A DNA stretch of 6,459 nucleotides from Caryophanales bacterium UBA3935 (GTDB lineage: Bacteria; Bacillota_I; Bacilli_A; ML615J-28; CAG-698): contig DGED01000053.1 in NCBI GenBank assembly GCA_002385755.1, positions 1-6,459 on the forward strand. Reading direction: 5' to 3'. The position numbers were made by a program, and so were the translations under genes. The notes under the pieces are model-generated. The model was not told the DNA's origin. It made no database searches and saw only the letters and a list, made by a program, of their open reading frames with translations. This document shows, piece after piece, positions 1 through 4,625 of the stretch; positions within the stretch are counted from its first letter, which is position 1, and each line of letters opens with the position of its first letter.

Positions 1-239
1 AAGTCAAGAACCTGAGCCGGGGAGAAGAAGCGCGCGAGATCATAAGCGCCGATCGCGGCCCCGTCTTTGATCATGTGAAGCGGCGCGTCAATATGAGTGC
101 CGGTATGCAAATTAAGCGATAAATTTGTTTCCGTGACATAGCCGTTTTCCGTAACTTCGAAAACCGGTTTCTTTTCCGGTTTATTTTTATAGACGAAAAC
201 ATTTGGGTTAAGTTCCATCGATATATCATAAATCTTCAT
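1..239 (-). CDS. Cyclase / kynurenine formamidase-family metal-dependent hydrolase, N-terminal part (runs off the left edge)
   Basis: The first 79 codons are present; the rest lies beyond position 1. Family members are usually a little over 200 residues. The N-terminus MKIYDISMEL is typical of this family (Pfam PF04199). The signature HTGTHIDAPLH occupies residues 45-55; in characterised KynB-type enzymes the matching His, His and Asp (here H45, H49, D51) bind metal and the last His (H55) lies in the active site. Known members hydrolyse N-formylkynurenine, isatin or other amide/ester/lactone-like bonds, so the substrate here cannot be named. The start is decided by an AGGAGG 5 nt upstream. 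The ATG lies inside the end of zwf, overlapping it by 14 nt, so translation is probably coupled to zwf and the gene is third in a gnd-zwf operon. No tryptophan-degradation gene is visible, which makes a true kynurenine formamidase less likely. The family call is firm; the function is open. Confidence 0.85.
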   Translation of the reverse strand, partial: MKIYDISMELNPNVFVYKNKPEKKPVFEVTENGYVTETNLSLNLHTGTHIDAPLHMIKDGAAIGAYDLARFFSPAQVLD

Positions 240-1686
240 TTTCTCCTCCTTGCAGGACTAGCCATTTTTTCCCGTCCGCGGCGACGATCCTTTCGGCTTC
301 CGCGGGACCCCAAGCGCCGGGACGGTAATTGGGAAACGGGGGAACGTCGTTTTTCCAAGCCTCGCGGATCGTGTCAACAAACTCCCAGGCGGCCTCGACC
401 TCGTCCCAACGGGCGAAGAGCGTCGCTTCCCCGCGCATGGCGTCTAACAGCAGTTTTTCGTAGGCTTCCGGGGAATTAAAGCCGATCTCGCAGTTCTGGC
501 AAAAATCCATCTTCACGGGGATGATGTTGTGACGGGCGCCGATTTCCTTGGCGTTAAAGCGAAGGAAAACGCCCTCCTCCGGCTGGATTTTAATCACCAG
601 GATGTTGTTTTTGGCGTTAATGCCGCGGTAGGCGGCGTTTTTAAACTCAATGATGATCTCCGTCGCTTTGACGGGCATTCTCTTTCCGCTGCGAAGGTAA
701 AAGGGCACCCCCCGCCAGCGATCGTTTTCAATGAATAGTTTCATCGCCACGAACGTTTCCGTCGGCGAATTTTTATCAACGTTTACTTCGTCGCGGTAGG
801 CAAGCGCGTCATCGCCCACGCCGTATTGCCCGCGAACGACGTAACGCGCGACTTCGTCGGGCGAATATCTTCTTAAGGCTCTTAAGACTTTTACCTTCTC
901 GTCGCGGATTTCTTGGTCGGAAAACTCCGCCGGTCTTTCCATCGCGATAAGCGATATCAATTGTAAAAGATGGCTCTGGATCATGTCGCGAATTTCGCCG
1001 GCGTTGTCGTAATAATGACCGCGGGCGCCGACGCCGCGCGTTTCCGCGGAGAGAATCTGAACCTGCTCGACGTGGTCGCGGTTCAAGAGCGGCTCGAAGA
1101 TGGCGTTGGCGAAACGGATCGCCATGATGTTTTGGAACATTTCCTTGCCGAGGTAGTGGTCGATGCGGAAGATGTTTTTTTCGGAAAACACCGCGGTGAT
1201 TTGGTCGTTCAGCTCTTTTGCCGTGCGGAGGTCGGAGCCGAACGGCTTTTCGATCATACAGCGGCTGTGCCCGCCGTTCGTCCGCAGGCATTTTTTCTTG
1301 AGATTGGCGACGATCGTCGCGAAATGTTCGGGCGCCACCGCAAGATAGTAAATCCGGTTACCGCCGGTTTGCGCTTCCGCGTCGATTTCGCGCAGGTATT
1401 CGGCGAGGCGGCAGTAGTCGTCATGGAGAAAATTGAAACGGAAATAACGGATTCTCTCCTTTAGCCTTTCCCAGATATCTTCTTTCAGCGAAAAGCGCGA
1501 ATGGCGGGCGATTGATTCTTTCACGAGCCGCGCGTACTTTTCCGTGTCGTAATCGCGCCTGCCGACGGCGACAATCGCAAAATTCTCGGGGATATTGCCC
1601 TCGTGGGCGAGGTTATAAAACGCGGGCATCAGTTTGCGGTGGGTGAGATCGCCGGTCGCGCCGAAGATAACAAAAGCGTTGTTCAT
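226..1686 (-). CDS. zwf: Glucose-6-phosphate 1-dehydrogenase
   Basis: A cytosolic enzyme of 486 residues, close to the usual ~490, oxidising glucose 6-phosphate to 6-phosphoglucono-1,5-lactone with NAD(P)+. The N-terminal Rossmann fingerprint GATGDL is at residues 9-14, followed by the family-typical TxRKL. EKPFG is at 146-150. The substrate signature RIDHYLGKE is at 174-182 (D176 and H177 contact the sugar phosphate in known structures), and the general-base histidine is H239 in MIQSHLLQ. PFYLRSGKRM at 328-337 is also family-typical. No motif is missing. The ATG is 7 nt after the gnd stop, and its ribosome binding site AAGGA (1702-1698) is made from the last gnd codons. The TGA stop lies 14 nt inside the following hydrolase gene. 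It has no promoter of its own and is probably transcribed from the one upstream of gnd. Certain at family level; the choice between NADP and NAD was not determined. Confidence 0.97.
   Translation of the reverse strand: MNNAFVIFGATGDLTHRKLMPAFYNLAHEGNIPENFAIVAVGRRDYDTEKYARLVKESIARHSRFSLKEDIWERLKERIRYFRFNFLHDDYCRLAEYLREIDAEAQTGGNRIYYLAVAPEHFATIVANLKKKCLRTNGGHSRCMIEKPFGSDLRTAKELNDQITAVFSEKNIFRIDHYLGKEMFQNIMAIRFANAIFEPLLNRDHVEQVQILSAETRGVGARGHYYDNAGEIRDMIQSHLLQLISLIAMERPAEFSDQEIRDEKVKVLRALRRYSPDEVARYVVRGQYGVGDDALAYRDEVNVDKNSPTETFVAMKLFIENDRWRGVPFYLRSGKRMPVKATEIIIEFKNAAYRGINAKNNILVIKIQPEEGVFLRFNAKEIGARHNIIPVKMDFCQNCEIGFNSPEAYEKLLLDAMRGEATLFARWDEVEAAWEFVDTIREAWKNDVPPFPNYRPGAWGPAEAERIVAADGKKWLVLQGGENEDL
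245..250 (-). promoter_or_regulatory. Ribosome binding site of the cyclase-family gene, inside the zwf coding end
   Basis: AGGAGG reads on the minus strand from 250 to 245, 5 nt before the ATG at 239. It lies within the last codons of zwf (it encodes part of the GlyGly near the zwf C-terminus), so both reading frames share these bases. It fixes the start of the downstream gene and supports translational coupling. Confidence 0.8.
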
Positions 1687-1693
1687 CGGCGGC

Positions 1694-2593
1694 TTATTCC
1701 TTGGGCGTTACTTTATGTCCGCCGAACTCGTTTCTTAAGGCGGCGATTACTTTTCCGGAGAAGGTGTCGTCCTGTTTCGACCGGTATCGGACGAAAAGCG
1801 ATCCGGCGATAATATGCGCCGGGACGCCCAAACGCAACGCTTCCTCGACCGTCCATAACCCCTCGCCCGAGGAATCGATCTCGCCTTTAATCGCGTCAAG
1901 TTTCGCGTCTTTGGCGAAAGCCCGTTCCAAGAGTTCCATTAGCCAGCCGCGAATAACCGAACCGTTGTTCCAAAGCCTGGCGATCTTTTCATAATCGAAA
2001 TCAAACCGGCTTTTCTCCAAAATCTCAAATCCCTCCGCGATTGCCTGCAGCATGCCATATTCGATGCCGTTATGAATCATCTTGACGAAATGCCCGCTGC
2101 CGACTTCCCCGGTATGCAAATAGCCGTCTTTGACGCACGCGTCGGATACAAGCGGTTCTATGACCGCGAATATCTCCGGTTCCGCGCCCACCATCATGCA
2201 GGCGCCGCGTCGGGCGCCGAAAATCCCGCCGCTCGTGCCGATATCAACAAAATTCAGGCCTTTTTCCTTGAGTTTACCGTATCTTCTGAGCGTGTCGCGG
2301 TAGTTGGAATTACCGCCGTCGATAATGATGTCTCCTTTGTCCAGGAGCGGCTCCAAAGACGCGATAATCTCGTCGACGGCCGCGCCGGCGGAAATCATCA
2401 GCCAAACAACTCGCGGCGGCGCGAGTTTAGTTATTAATTCTTGTAAAGAATAGGCGCCTTCGAGGCCGCGTTTTTCCGCTTCCCGCGTTTTTTCCGGGGA
2501 ACGGTTATAAACAATCACCTGATGGTTTTTATCCTTCATATTAAGAGCCAGATTGAGCCCCATTTTCCCGAGCCCGATTAATCCGATTTTCAT
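1694..2593 (-). CDS. gnd: 6-phosphogluconate dehydrogenase (decarboxylating), short form
   Basis: The product has 299 residues, the length of the short-form Gnd family rather than the ~470-residue long form. It oxidatively decarboxylates 6-phosphogluconate to ribulose 5-phosphate. The Rossmann motif GLIGLGKMG is at residues 4-12. IIDGGNSNY is at 90-98, and the catalytic SGG at 121-123 sits in DIGTSGG. The catalytic segment HFVKMIHNGIEYG (168-180) carries K171, N175 and E178. SSGEGLWTVEEA near 241-252 matches the short-form version of the C-terminal signature. The loop after the second beta strand reads NRSPEKT (30-36), resembling the 2'-phosphate-binding loop of NADP enzymes, although many short-form enzymes prefer NAD. 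The start at 2593 is set by GGGAGG 4 nt upstream. A longer reading from a TTG at 2659 is rejected because that TTG is part of the promoter -35 box. First gene of the gnd-zwf-hydrolase operon. Confidence 0.95.
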   Translation of the reverse strand: MKIGLIGLGKMGLNLALNMKDKNHQVIVYNRSPEKTREAEKRGLEGAYSLQELITKLAPPRVVWLMISAGAAVDEIIASLEPLLDKGDIIIDGGNSNYRDTLRRYGKLKEKGLNFVDIGTSGGIFGARRGACMMVGAEPEIFAVIEPLVSDACVKDGYLHTGEVGSGHFVKMIHNGIEYGMLQAIAEGFEILEKSRFDFDYEKIARLWNNGSVIRGWLMELLERAFAKDAKLDAIKGEIDSSGEGLWTVEEALRLGVPAHIIAGSLFVRYRSKQDDTFSGKVIAALRNEFGGHKVTPKE

Positions 2594-2597
2594 GTTG

Positions 2598-2603
2598 CCT
2601 CCC
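2598..2603 (-). promoter_or_regulatory. Ribosome binding site deciding the gnd start
   Basis: GGGAGG on the minus strand, 4 nt before the ATG at 2593. It settles the start against the in-frame TTG 66 nt further upstream. Confidence 0.8.
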
Positions 2604-2630
2604 GATTTTATTATTGTATGCTTACTTAAA

Positions 2631-2659
2631 ATGATACAAAAAAAACTCCGGTCTTTCAA
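2631..2659 (-). promoter_or_regulatory. Sigma-A-type promoter of the gnd-zwf-hydrolase operon
   Basis: On the minus strand, TTGAAA (2659-2654) and TATCAT (2636-2631) are separated by exactly 17 nt; each hexamer is one base from consensus. The predicted transcription start is near 2624, giving a leader of about 31 nt that contains the gnd ribosome binding site. No operator or riboswitch is evident in the leader. Confidence 0.75.
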
Positions 2660-2709
2660 GTTATTTGCATTAAAGCGAGCGTCGTTTATTATATGCCGGC
2701 GGTAAGGCG

Positions 2710-2724
2710 GACGCGACTCGCGTC
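2710..2724. repeat. Perfect 7-bp inverted repeat in a GC-rich island
   Basis: GACGCGA and TCGCGTC are perfect inverted copies separated by a single C. As RNA this could form a 6-bp GC stem with a 3-nt loop. It has no T-tract, so it is not an intrinsic terminator. It may be a regulator binding site between the two divergent genes or a remnant of inserted DNA; the sequence does not decide. Confidence 0.55.
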
Positions 2725-2845
2725 GCTACGGTTGGCGATATTCTGTTTATTTGATAGCTTAATTTTCATGCGAAAGGGGCGTTTTCATAACAAATAAAAT
2801 AAAAACATGAAAAAAGGGAACGAAAATCCATAAAAAGTTGTCTAG

Positions 2846-2857
2846 TATAATAGGAGG
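2846..2857 (+). promoter_or_regulatory. Perfect -10 box abutting a Shine-Dalgarno-like AGGAGG, upstream of the lipoprotein gene
   Basis: TATAAT (2846-2851) is followed directly by AGGAGG (2852-2857). No good -35 hexamer is seen at 15-19 nt. If this -10 is used, transcription would start near 2858, beyond the AGGAGG, which is in any case 18 nt from the ATG. Translation would then depend on the weak purine run GAGAAAGAGA just before the start. The promoter and the ribosome binding site therefore cannot both act in the usual way. Confidence 0.45.
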
Positions 2858-2875
2858 AGAGAGAAAGAGATAAGC

Positions 2876-3319
2876 ATGAAAAAAGTAGCGATATTGATGT
2901 TATCCTTATGTTGGTTTTTATGCGGTTGCGCTGGCGGAATATCTTTTAATCAGATAAAGTTGGAACACATCAACTCTTTCGAAGGGCAAAAAGTATATTT
3001 TTTTCGGAACTACGAACAATACGCGGAGTATGTGGGGAACATTAGCGCCGAACATCAATTGACGGAACCGTTTGCGGACCGTCTTAACGCGTACAAAGAA
3101 GGGTATTTTACGAACAATTATTTAGTTTTGTTTTTTTATCGCGGACCGTCCACGGACAGCGTCAAGATTAAAAGGATTCTTCTAATCGATAACACGGCCA
3201 GTCTTGAGGTCAAGGTTAAGGACAGAAGGGCTAGTTCCGCGGATATTAATCAAAGGGTATTTTTCGTGGAGATAGAAAAAGTATATGATATCATTGACGC
3301 CAGCGTCAAATACATCTAA
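2876..3319 (+). CDS. Small predicted lipoprotein of unknown function
   Basis: A 147-residue protein not recognised as a named family. Residues 1-18 form a lipoprotein signal peptide: MKK, a hydrophobic core (VAILMLSLCWFL) and a lipobox-like LCGC with the lipidated cysteine at C18, so the mature ~130-residue protein should be anchored to the outer face of the membrane. The mature part has no further membrane segment and many aromatic residues. A stretch around residues 80-115 (YFTNNYLVLFFYRG, then alternating hydrophobic strands) resembles in outline the beta-rich C-terminal domain of small Bacillota lipoproteins and PrcB-like proteins, but this is a loose impression. It stands alone: gnd is divergent upstream, and a good intrinsic terminator follows 35 nt after the stop, ahead of the OsmC gene. 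The ATG is the only plausible start, although its ribosome binding site is unusual. Confidence 0.8.
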   Translation: MKKVAILMLSLCWFLCGCAGGISFNQIKLEHINSFEGQKVYFFRNYEQYAEYVGNISAEHQLTEPFADRLNAYKEGYFTNNYLVLFFYRGPSTDSVKIKRILLIDNTASLEVKVKDRRASSADINQRVFFVEIEKVYDIIDASVKYI

Positions 3320-3353
3320 ATTGGACTCGTTAAAAATTCTGTTAATAATTTAT

Positions 3354-3393
3354 AAGGTCTATGCTGGATCTATAGGCATGCATAGGCCTTTTT
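3354..3393 (+). terminator. Intrinsic terminator after the lipoprotein gene
   Basis: AAGGTCTATGC (3354-3364) pairs with GCATAGGCCTT (3380-3390) over 11 positions with one G.U pair. The loop is 15 nt and the stem runs into a T-tract ending at 3393. It separates the lipoprotein transcript from the OsmC gene. Confidence 0.75.
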
Positions 3394-3447
3394 CTTCCTT
3401 AGGTCTTGTCTGGCCTTTGCGTAAAAATACAAAATTTTGTGATTTTA

Positions 3448-3468
3448 TGATAAAATATAGCCGAGGTG
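3448..3468 (+). promoter_or_regulatory. Extended -10 promoter and ribosome binding site of the OsmC-family gene
   Basis: TGATAAAAT (3448-3456) is an extended -10, and TATGAT (3446-3451) is an overlapping alternative; no clear -35 is present. GAGGTG (3463-3468) is the ribosome binding site, 9 nt before the GTG at 3478. The start at 3478 is preferred because the upstream GTG at 3466 lies within this ribosome binding site. The leader would be only a few bases long. Confidence 0.5.
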
Positions 3469-3477
3469 AAAATATCC

Positions 3478-3876
3478 GTGGATAAAATCAAACTTACTTT
3501 TACAAACGCGTTTGAAGGCAGGGCGGCGGGTCCCAACGGCGAGGTGTTGATCGGCTCGCAGCCCGGGTCGATGAAGCCTTATCATTTATTGTTCGGCGCC
3601 CTCGGGTCTTGCTTTTACGCGACGTTTCTTTCGATCGCCGAGAAGAAGAGGTTGACGTTCTCCGGCGCCGTGATCGAGATTGACGGAGAGAAACGGGAAG
3701 AATCCCCGGCCACTCTTAGGCAAGTAACTATTGACGTGACGATTTTTGACCCGAGCGACGAGAAACAGTTTATGCGCAGCGTCGAATTGGGCGCAAAACA
3801 CTGCTCGATTCATGAGACCGTGAGCAAGGTTGCGAATATTGATTTCCGCGTAAATTTCGTTTACACGCGGAAATAA
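3478..3876 (+). CDS. OsmC-family protein (predicted thiol-dependent peroxidase type)
   Basis: A 132-residue cytosolic protein, typical length for the single-domain OsmC/Ohr superfamily. Known members reduce organic hydroperoxides through two conserved cysteines. Both are present: C45 in LLFGALGSCFYAT and C109 in KHCSIHETVSKVA. The early glycine-rich segment and PxHLLFGALGSC-like helix fit the superfamily. The pattern is nearer the general OsmC/YhfA branch than Ohr, but the subfamily and substrate cannot be fixed by eye. A GTG start at 3478 is chosen over the GTG four codons earlier because the GAGGTG ribosome binding site covers the earlier one. The gene appears to be a single-gene unit, with a terminator before it and a strong bidirectional terminator 18 nt after its stop. 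Nothing in the sequence shows peroxide control. Confidence 0.88.
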   Translation: MDKIKLTFTNAFEGRAAGPNGEVLIGSQPGSMKPYHLLFGALGSCFYATFLSIAEKKRLTFSGAVIEIDGEKREESPATLRQVTIDVTIFDPSDEKQFMRSVELGAKHCSIHETVSKVANIDFRVNFVYTRK

Positions 3877-3894
3877 TAATTCTCCCGCGTTAAA

Positions 3895-3928
3895 AAAAGC
3901 CGCCGTCCTATTAAAGGCGGCGGTTTTT
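3895..3928. terminator. Bidirectional intrinsic terminator between convergent genes
   Basis: AAAAGCCGCCG (3895-3905) pairs with CGGCGGTTTTT (3918-3928): six GC pairs, one G.U pair and four A-T pairs, with a 12-nt loop. The T-run on the plus strand serves the OsmC gene and the A-run serves the minus-strand gene. The TAA stop of the minus-strand gene (3913-3911) lies inside the loop. Confidence 0.85.
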
Positions 3929-4171
3929 ATTATTATATTCTATTGTTTCTGATTCGGGATCCGAGAATGTCGCGCCCTTGCCGGGGAAATACTCCGGGTA
4001 AGCTTCTATCAATTTGCCTTTCTCTTCCCGCCCGTCCATTGTTTTAACCTTTACCAAATCGCCGATTTTCCCCGGAGTTACCAAATAGCCCTTCAACCAG
4101 GTTTCAGCTTTGTTATCGGCTCTTGTCGTTATTTGGTGTATTCTGACCCAAGTGTTTTCTTTATATAACAT
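3911..4171 (-). CDS. OrtA-like small protein (2-amino-4-oxopentanoate thiolase alpha-subunit family)
   Basis: An 86-residue protein. The pattern TWVRIHQI (residues 7-14), then WLKGYLV (25-31), IGDLVKVKTMDGR (36-48), and GKLIEAYPEY (52-61) matches, from memory, the small OrtA subunit that works with the PLP-dependent OrtB in clostridial ornithine fermentation (cleavage of 2-amino-4-ketopentanoate with CoA to alanine and acetyl-CoA). It is somewhat shorter than the OrtA I recall: the segment between the first two motifs is reduced, and the end of the NPxYxHxFG-like stretch has diverged. No ortB or other ornithine-pathway gene is visible, so it may be an orphan or have another role. The start at 4171 is fixed by AAGGAGG with a 7-nt spacer; a longer reading to 4258 runs through the ribosome binding site and promoter. 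It stands alone, with its own promoter and a shared terminator. Confidence 0.6.
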   Translation of the reverse strand: MLYKENTWVRIHQITTRADNKAETWLKGYLVTPGKIGDLVKVKTMDGREEKGKLIEAYPEYFPGKGATFSDPESETIEYNNKNRRL

Positions 4172-4178
4172 TAAATAT

Positions 4179-4185
4179 CCTCCTT
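4179..4185 (-). promoter_or_regulatory. Ribosome binding site of the OrtA-like gene
   Basis: AAGGAGG on the minus strand (4185-4179), 7 nt before the ATG at 4171. It is the strongest ribosome binding site in the window and decides the start. Confidence 0.85.
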
Positions 4186-4237
4186 GTTCTTTGCTTTGCT
4201 TATTGTAATTTATCCCTTTTCTGTTTGTTCGCCAATT

Positions 4238-4246
4238 ATTATACCA
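4238..4246 (-). promoter_or_regulatory. Extended -10 promoter of the OrtA-like gene
   Basis: TGGTATAAT on the minus strand (4246-4238) is a consensus extended -10; no convincing -35 lies 17 nt upstream. The predicted start near 4231 gives a leader of about 60 nt. A short palindrome AATAACATTATT (4271-4282) lies upstream of the -10. Confidence 0.6.
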
Positions 4247-4372
4247 CATAAATCGCAACTCTAAAAGGATAATAACATTATTTTCTTTTTATACGGGCGT
4301 CAAATAATGGGAATATTAGAAACGGACCCTCGCCAATATCTCCCGCAAATTGATGAAAACATTATCAGGGTA

Positions 4373-4401
4373 TTGTCAAAAGAAGTCGGATATGATAAAA
4401 T
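4373..4401 (+). promoter_or_regulatory. Promoter of the riboswitch-pbuG transcript
   Basis: TTGTCA (4373-4378) and TAAAAT (4396-4401) are separated by 17 nt, and TGA at 4393-4395 makes an extended -10. Transcription should start near 4408, about 31 nt before riboswitch helix P1. Confidence 0.7.
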
Positions 4402-4438
4402 TGTGAATGTAGTTTTGTCTGTAAAATTAATAGCAAGC

Positions 4439-4505
4439 GCCAATATAATTCGGATAATTTGGTTCCGAAGTCTCTACCAGGCGACCTAATCGCCTGACTA
4501 TTGGC
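4439..4505 (+). promoter_or_regulatory. Purine riboswitch aptamer, guanine/hypoxanthine type
   Basis: A three-helix purine aptamer. P1 pairs GCCAATA (4439-4445) with TATTGGC (4499-4505). P2 is CGGA/TCCG (4451-4454/4464-4467), with loop residues equivalent to A33, U34, G37 and G38 of the B. subtilis xpt aptamer. J2/3 contains the hallmark TCTCTACC (4471-4478). P3 is CAGGCG/CGCCTG (4478-4483/4491-4496). The ligand-reading base, position 74 in xpt numbering, is C4498, so guanine or hypoxanthine is expected rather than adenine; U22, U47 and U51 equivalents are present. P2 and P3 have the xpt lengths. L3 is unusual: its CC lies one base later than in xpt. The aptamer is followed by a strong terminator and a purine permease, as expected for an off-switch. 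Core recognition is by eye, but the match is extensive. Confidence 0.93.
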
Positions 4506-4547
4506 ATTGAATTTGCCTGCTTTTTTTAGCATGTAAATTTGATGGTG

Positions 4548-4556
4548 ATATTGGCG
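4548..4556 (+). promoter_or_regulatory. Candidate antiterminator strand of the purine riboswitch
   Basis: ATATTGGCG is the perfect complement of CGCCAATAT (4438-4446), the 5' strand of P1 plus one base each side. It contains a second copy of TATTGGC, the 3' P1 strand. Pairing here would break P1 and cover the three bases GCG (4554-4556) at the foot of the terminator stem. Confidence 0.5.
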
Positions 4557-4585
4557 AGTATTTTTAATACTTGCTTTTTATTTTT
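4554..4585 (+). terminator. Riboswitch-controlled intrinsic terminator upstream of pbuG
   Basis: GCGAGTATT (4554-4562) pairs with AATACTTGC (4566-4574) over 9 bp with one G.U pair and a 3-nt loop, followed by TTTTTATTTTT (4575-4585). It lies between the aptamer and the pbuG ribosome binding site. A weaker hairpin GGCA/TGCC (4503-4506/4514-4517) followed by seven T (4521-4527) lies just before it and may be an alternative stop. Confidence 0.8.
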
Positions 4586-4625
4586 ACTGTCAAGACTAGC
4601 TAAAAAAAAGAAAGGATTAAAAAGG

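Larger units (their letters stand above)
2660..2875. other. Intergenic region between divergent gnd and lipoprotein genes
   Basis: About 216 bases with no convincing gene. It holds a GC-rich island (about 2694-2738) with a palindrome, two direct copies of TTTTCAT (2763-2769, 2782-2788) and an inverted copy ATGAAAA (2807-2813), and AT-rich DNA leading to the lipoprotein gene. A 34-codon reading frame starting at 2693 has no ribosome binding site and is not called. Confidence 0.6.

Noticed and set aside
970..1464. Long plus-strand frames opposite zwf
   Set aside because: They are antisense shadows of a fully conserved zwf, lack ribosome binding sites and show no family motifs. The same holds for the frames opposite gnd and pbuG.
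2594..2659. N-terminal extension of gnd starting at a TTG at 2659
   Set aside because: The TTG is part of the -35 hexamer, the extension crosses the -10 and the GGGAGG ribosome binding site, and the Rossmann motif begins right at the internal ATG at 2593.
2693..2797. 34-codon plus-strand frame in the intergenic region
   Set aside because: No ribosome binding site and a composition dominated by the GC-rich palindrome; no recognisable protein.
3466..3477. Earlier GTG start of the OsmC-family gene
   Set aside because: This GTG is part of the GAGGTG ribosome binding site that serves the GTG at 3478.
4172..4258. N-terminal extension of the OrtA-like gene
   Set aside because: It contains the ribosome binding site AAGGAGG and overlaps the -10 box; the ATG at 4171 is much better placed.
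4307..4489. 60-codon frame as a real gene
   Set aside because: No ribosome binding site; it contains the promoter of the riboswitch transcript, and its 3' third is the aptamer.
4539..4625. N-terminal extension of the permease starting at 4539
   Set aside because: It would translate the riboswitch terminator and its T-tract. The ATG at 4626 has a ribosome binding site 9 nt upstream and gives the usual family N-terminus.
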